Shown here: one piece after another, positions 5,374 through 6,342 of the stretch
Numbering within the stretch: position 1 is the first letter of the stretch
How the letters are laid out: each line of letters opens with the position of its first letter
Assembly: GCA_937927235.1 (NCBI GenBank)
Contig: CALBCM010000017.1
Location: forward strand, 1-6,342
Length of the DNA: 6,342 nucleotides
Source: an uncultured Johnsonella sp.
GTDB taxonomy: Bacteria > Bacillota > Clostridia > Lachnospirales > Lachnospiraceae
Direction of reading: 5' to 3'
Notes under the pieces: model-generated
What the model was told of the DNA's origin: nothing
What the model saw: only the letters and a program-made list of their open reading frames with translations
The model's database searches: none
Translations under genes and position numbers: made by a program

Positions 5374-6342
5374 CTAATTAACCTTTGAAACACTAAGTAT
5401 AACATGTTCTCCATTTAAATTCCACTCTTTTGTGAAGCCTTCTGTTTCTCCGGTTCTTATCTCGTCAGCAAGCACTTCAGATTTTATCATCTCAACATTA
5501 GCCTTTATGATTGCCGCAATTTTCTCATTACCTGACTGTGAAAGCACTATATGGTCCGTGACCTCAAAGCCCGCTTCCTTTCTCATAGTCTGAACCTTGC
5601 TGATAAGCTCCCTTATAAAGCCCTCGTTTATAAGTTCGGGGGTAAGTCTTATATCAAGCACGACGCTTACTCTTGAATTGCTTTCGCTTATAAAGCTTTC
5701 TCCCTGTGCAGTTTCAATTAAAACATCTTCCTTTGAAAGCTCTACAGCTTCTCCCTTTATATCGAGCTTGAGGACTCCGTCAGCTTCCAGCTCCTTAAGT
5801 GCCTTATGAGAATCTAATTCAGCAAGCGCCTGCTTTATATCTCCAAGAAGCTTTCCGTATCTCGGTCCCACAGTCTTTAACTGAGGCTTAAATATATAGG
5901 TCACAAAGCTTTCAACCTCGTCGGTAAATTCGACAGATTTAACATTAAGCTCTTCTTCAACTATCTGCACATAGAATTTATCCAGTGTATTTTCCGCCTT
6001 AACGTACATTTTCGCTACAGGCTGGCGGTTCTTTATGTTGGCAGCATTTCTTGCAGCACGCCCAAGTACAACTATATCAAGCACCTCGTCCATGCTTGCC
6101 TCAAGCTCCTTGTCTATATAGCTTTCATCAGCCTTTGGATAATCGCATAAATGTATGCTTTCAGGAGCCGTACTGTCAACACTTCTTACTATGTTCTGGT
6201 AAACAGCCTCAGTAATAAACGGTATCATAGGTGCTGAAAGCCTGCATACCACATTAAGTGCGGTGTAAAGAGTCATATAAGCATTTATCTTATCCTGCTC
6301 CATTCCCTTTGCCCAGAATCTCTCTCTACATCTTCTGACATA
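5374..6342 (-). CDS. ileS: Isoleucyl-tRNA synthetase, type 2 (eukaryote-like), C-terminal 322 residues; 5' end cut by window
   Basis: Class Ia aminoacyl-tRNA synthetase that charges tRNA-Ile. The frame is open from the window edge at 6342 to a TAG at 5374, so the catalytic core, editing domain, HIGH and KMSKS motifs lie outside. The fragment begins with YVRRCRERFWAKGMEQDKIN, the typical start of the anticodon-binding domain. It continues with LSAPMIPFITEAVYQNI and LGRAARNAANIKNRQP. Later come KPQLKTVGPRYGKLL (about 152-166 of the fragment) and LINEGFIRELISKVQTMRKE (about 237-256), followed by AGFEVTDHI. These last blocks are characteristic of the archaeal/eukaryotic-type IleRS found in some bacteria. 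The C-terminal zinc-binding CxxC pairs of type 1 (E. coli-like) enzymes are absent; the only cysteines are early in the fragment. An internal Met at 6303 is not the start, since the conserved sequence continues upstream of it. Family type 2 is associated with low mupirocin sensitivity; that was not tested here. Confidence 0.96.
   Translation of the reverse strand, partial: YVRRCRERFWAKGMEQDKINAYMTLYTALNVVCRLSAPMIPFITEAVYQNIVRSVDSTAPESIHLCDYPKADESYIDKELEASMDEVLDIVVLGRAARNAANIKNRQPVAKMYVKAENTLDKFYVQIVEEELNVKSVEFTDEVESFVTYIFKPQLKTVGPRYGKLLGDIKQALAELDSHKALKELEADGVLKLDIKGEAVELSKEDVLIETAQGESFISESNSRVSVVLDIRLTPELINEGFIRELISKVQTMRKEAGFEVTDHIVLSQSGNEKIAAIIKANVEMIKSEVLADEIRTGETEGFTKEWNLNGEHVILSVSKVN

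Overview
This AT-rich window carries five protein genes, all read from the minus strand. Two are cut by the window edges. In transcription order (right to left) they are the 3' part of an isoleucyl-tRNA synthetase gene, a full-length glycogen phosphorylase gene (glgP), a HAD-superfamily (Cof-like) phosphatase, a small predicted lipoprotein with an unrecognised domain, and the 5' part of a serine-type D-Ala-D-Ala carboxypeptidase. The carboxypeptidase is just entering a cell-wall-binding repeat where the window ends. I see no tRNA, rRNA, CRISPR array, transposase or prophage gene.

The source looks like a low-GC Gram-positive anaerobe, most likely a clostridium of the Lachnospiraceae type. The reasons are the AGGAGG Shine-Dalgarno sites, lipoprotein and Sec signal peptides, a DacF-like carboxypeptidase with a GW-type wall-binding repeat, and Firmicute-like GlgP and type 2 IleRS sequences. 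This assignment comes from protein character, not from a search.

Layout: 6342-5374 encodes the anticodon-binding and C-terminal domains of a eukaryote-like (type 2) IleRS that lacks the C-terminal zinc-binding cysteines of type 1. The gap at 5271-5373 contains a GC-rich, nested 60-nt palindrome. glgP (5270-2808) has the complete pyridoxal-phosphate site. After 46 nt comes the HAD phosphatase (2761-1979), which has all four catalytic motifs but no good ribosome binding site. A 143-nt AT-rich gap with an extended -10 element precedes the lipoprotein, whose real start is at 1835. A further gap (989-1166) holds a good sigma-A-type promoter followed at once by a long A/T hairpin, and then the carboxypeptidase gene (988 to beyond 1).

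The genes do not form one obvious pathway. GlgP releases glucose-1-phosphate from glycogen, and the adjacent HAD enzyme could act on a sugar phosphate, but that link is inference. The lipoprotein and carboxypeptidase are both exported and probably act at the cell surface, with separate promoters. Mostly this is ordinary chromosomal housekeeping DNA. The parts most worth a second look are non-coding (the nested palindrome and the promoter-hairpin leader), plus the unusual C-terminus of the carboxypeptidase and the orphan lipoprotein domain.
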